Positions 4,929-5,924 of a stretch of DNA of 5,924 nucleotides are shown in pieces. The notes below the pieces were generated by a model that was not told the origin of the DNA, ran no database searches, and worked only from the letters and a program-made list of their open reading frames with translations. Position 1 is the first letter of the stretch. Each line of letters begins with the position of its first letter. The DNA is from Thermococcus sp. (GTDB lineage: Archaea > Methanobacteriota_B > Thermococci > Thermococcales > Thermococcaceae): contig JAMOTW010000122.1 of NCBI GenBank assembly GCA_027062125.1, positions 1 through 5,924 on the forward strand, in the 5' to 3' direction. The position numbers were made by a program, and so were the translations under genes.

Positions 4929-5528
4929 ATGTTCCTCTACACCAAAAACTTCGATGAGCAGAAAGCTAGAGCGATGGAAGGCCTCAGGCATGCCTTAGCC
5001 GAGAATAAGGTTGATGAGGACATAATACCGCTGCTCGATAAAATCAACTCCCTTGAGAACTATTTCACTACCTCCTCGTGCTCTGGAAGAATTTCTGTCA
5101 TGGAGATGCCGGACTTCGGGGACAAGGTGAACTCGATCTGGCTCGGCAAGTGGCACAGAACCGTCAAAGTCGAGGAGGTGCTTGAGGCCATCGGGAGACA
5201 CGAAAAGGGCCAGCTCTGGTTTCTTGTTCGGAGCCCAATCCTCCACGTCGGGGCGAGAACCCTAGAGGACGCCGTTAAGTTGCTCAACCTCGCCATCGGG
5301 CTGGGCTTCAAGTACTCGAACATCAAGAGCGTGAGCCACAGGAAGCTCCTCGTTGAGATACGCTCCACCGAGAGGATGGACGTTCCCCTCGGCTCTGATG
5401 GGGAGCTCTGGGTCGATGAGGCCTACATCGAGAGAATAGTTGGAATTGCCAACTCCCAGGTGAGGCGCTTCAAGGGGAAGCTCAAGAGGCTGGAGGAAAA
5501 GGTTGGAAAAATAGAGAACTCCCTCTAA
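4929..5528 (+). CDS. taw3: tRNA(Phe) wyosine-derivative N4-methyltransferase Taw3 (TYW3 family)
   Basis: An S-adenosylmethionine-dependent methylase of the wyosine pathway. It methylates N4 of the 7-aminocarboxypropyl-demethylwyosine base at position 37 of tRNA(Phe), beside the anticodon, which supports frame maintenance. At 199 residues the length is normal for archaeal TYW3 proteins. The family signatures are present: TTSSCSGRI (47-55), WLGKWHR (71-77), RSPILHV (101-107), the GLGFKYSNIKS segment (124-134) and LVEIRSTERMDVPLG (141-155). The C-terminus is a basic amphipathic helix (about 166-199), possibly for tRNA contact. The ATG at 4929 follows AGGTGTGA (4918-4925), a loose match to the AGGTGATC ribosome site. 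A three-codon ORF (4908-4919) lies just ahead in the leader. No other wyosine gene is next to it, and its 3' end overlaps the convergent DUF1464 gene by 4 bp. Thermococcales can carry TYW3 paralogues, so orthology to taw3 is likely but not certain. Confidence 0.9.
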   Translation: MFLYTKNFDEQKARAMEGLRHALAENKVDEDIIPLLDKINSLENYFTTSSCSGRISVMEMPDFGDKVNSIWLGKWHRTVKVEEVLEAIGRHEKGQLWFLVRSPILHVGARTLEDAVKLLNLAIGLGFKYSNIKSVSHRKLLVEIRSTERMDVPLGSDGELWVDEAYIERIVGIANSQVRRFKGKLKRLEEKVGKIENSL

Positions 5529-5924
5529 ACATCAATCGGGAGCTTTACGTAGTCAAGGACGCTTCCGCGGCTCTTCTTTATCTCCACGTGCTCCACGAGC
5601 TCCCTGAACTGGCCCCCAGCGAGGCCGTCGCCGATTATGGCGCTCCCCTGGGCGGCTTCTTTGGCCTTGCCCTCAAGGCCCCTCTGCCTGACGACGGGAA
5701 GGTCAAAGAGCTCCTCGAATGTATCCTCCACGTCCTTCCTCAGCTCGTCTATGCGCATCAGCCTGCCTGAGAGGATTATCTCCTTAGCGTCCCCAACGAC
5801 GGCAAGTTCTGAGGCAACGGCCTTAATGAAGCCGTCCTTCATGGCCTCCCAGGCCCTTGAGAAGGGCTCCTCGTCGAGACGCTTGGCAAACTCCTCCGGT
5901 GGAAGTATCTCGTTGGCCGATATT
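5525..5924 (-). CDS. DUF1464 family protein (predicted butyrate kinase-like), C-terminal part
   Basis: The minus-strand frame is open from the window edge to TAG (plus-strand 5525-5527), giving the last 132 residues. The N-terminal part lies outside the window, so the ATG at 5842 is internal, not the start. The sequence runs ISANEILPPEEFAKRL, then WEAMKDGFIKAVASE, EIILSGRL, FDLPVV, and near the end GSAIIGDGLAGGQFRELV and the RGSVLDYVKLP tail. This matches my recollection of archaeal DUF1464 (COG2441) proteins, which have the acetate-kinase/actin-like ATPase fold; ILSGRL and GSAIIGDGLAGG fit the adenosine-binding half. No substrate is established from sequence, and the butyrate-kinase label rests only on fold similarity. 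It converges on taw3 with overlapping stop codons, so neither gene has room for a terminator before the other. Confidence 0.8.
   Translation of the reverse strand, partial: ISANEILPPEEFAKRLDEEPFSRAWEAMKDGFIKAVASELAVVGDAKEIILSGRLMRIDELRKDVEDTFEELFDLPVVRQRGLEGKAKEAAQGSAIIGDGLAGGQFRELVEHVEIKKSRGSVLDYVKLPIDV

Noticed and set aside
1..5924. Mobile element, CRISPR array, tRNA/rRNA gene or toxin-antitoxin pair
   Set aside because: I found no transposase or integrase motifs, terminal repeats, regularly spaced repeats, tRNA arms or toxin-antitoxin-like gene pair. The context is housekeeping genes with uniform archaeal signals.

Overview
The window looks like chromosomal DNA of a hyperthermophilic euryarchaeon of the Thermococcales, most likely a GC-richer Thermococcus. 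This rests on four things: Thermococcus-like proteins (an archaeal IMP dehydrogenase, an IGHMBP2/UPF1-type helicase, the wyosine-tRNA methyltransferase Taw3 and a DUF1464 protein), G/C-ending codon use, GGTGAT and GGAGG ribosome binding sites, and archaeal TATA boxes of the CTTTTAAA kind placed about 25 nt before the expected transcript starts. The genus is inferred from recognition, not from a database search.

Layout. Positions 2-358 (+) hold the C-terminal end of a membrane-anchored lamin-tail-domain surface protein. It converges through a shared AT/T-rich terminator on guaB (412-1872, -), the IMP dehydrogenase of guanine nucleotide synthesis. guaB diverges from a 23-codon hydrophobic micro-ORF (2057-2128, +) that has its own TATA box and ribosome binding site. 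Next is a small unknown gene (2268-2601, +) whose well-placed ATG lies in a different frame from its body, with a run of six G between them: a probable one-base frameshift, sequencing error or slippage site.

Between that gene and the helicase, at about 2630-2688 (+), I read an unlisted box C/D guide sRNA. It has a perfect box C and box D, degenerate C' and D' boxes, two guides of exactly 12 nt, and a TATA box at the right distance. One guide pairs over 10 bases with the conserved 5' region of archaeal 16S rRNA as I remember it, predicting 2'-O-methylation of a U (about position 56, E. coli numbering).

The right half has a 710-residue superfamily 1B helicase (2733-4865, +), then a near-perfect 18-bp palindrome over the predicted start of the next transcript, then taw3 (4929-5528, +). 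The C-terminal part of a DUF1464 (predicted butyrate kinase-like) protein lies on the minus strand (5525-5924). Its stop codon overlaps that of taw3 by 4 bp.

The genes do not form one pathway. They are mostly single transcription units with separate promoters, joined loosely by information-processing and RNA-modification themes (a 2'-O-methylation guide RNA, tRNA wyosine synthesis, a nucleic-acid helicase) plus GTP supply. I see no defence system, mobile element, CRISPR array or tRNA. The best candidates for something undescribed are the sRNA, the micro-ORF and the G-run gene.
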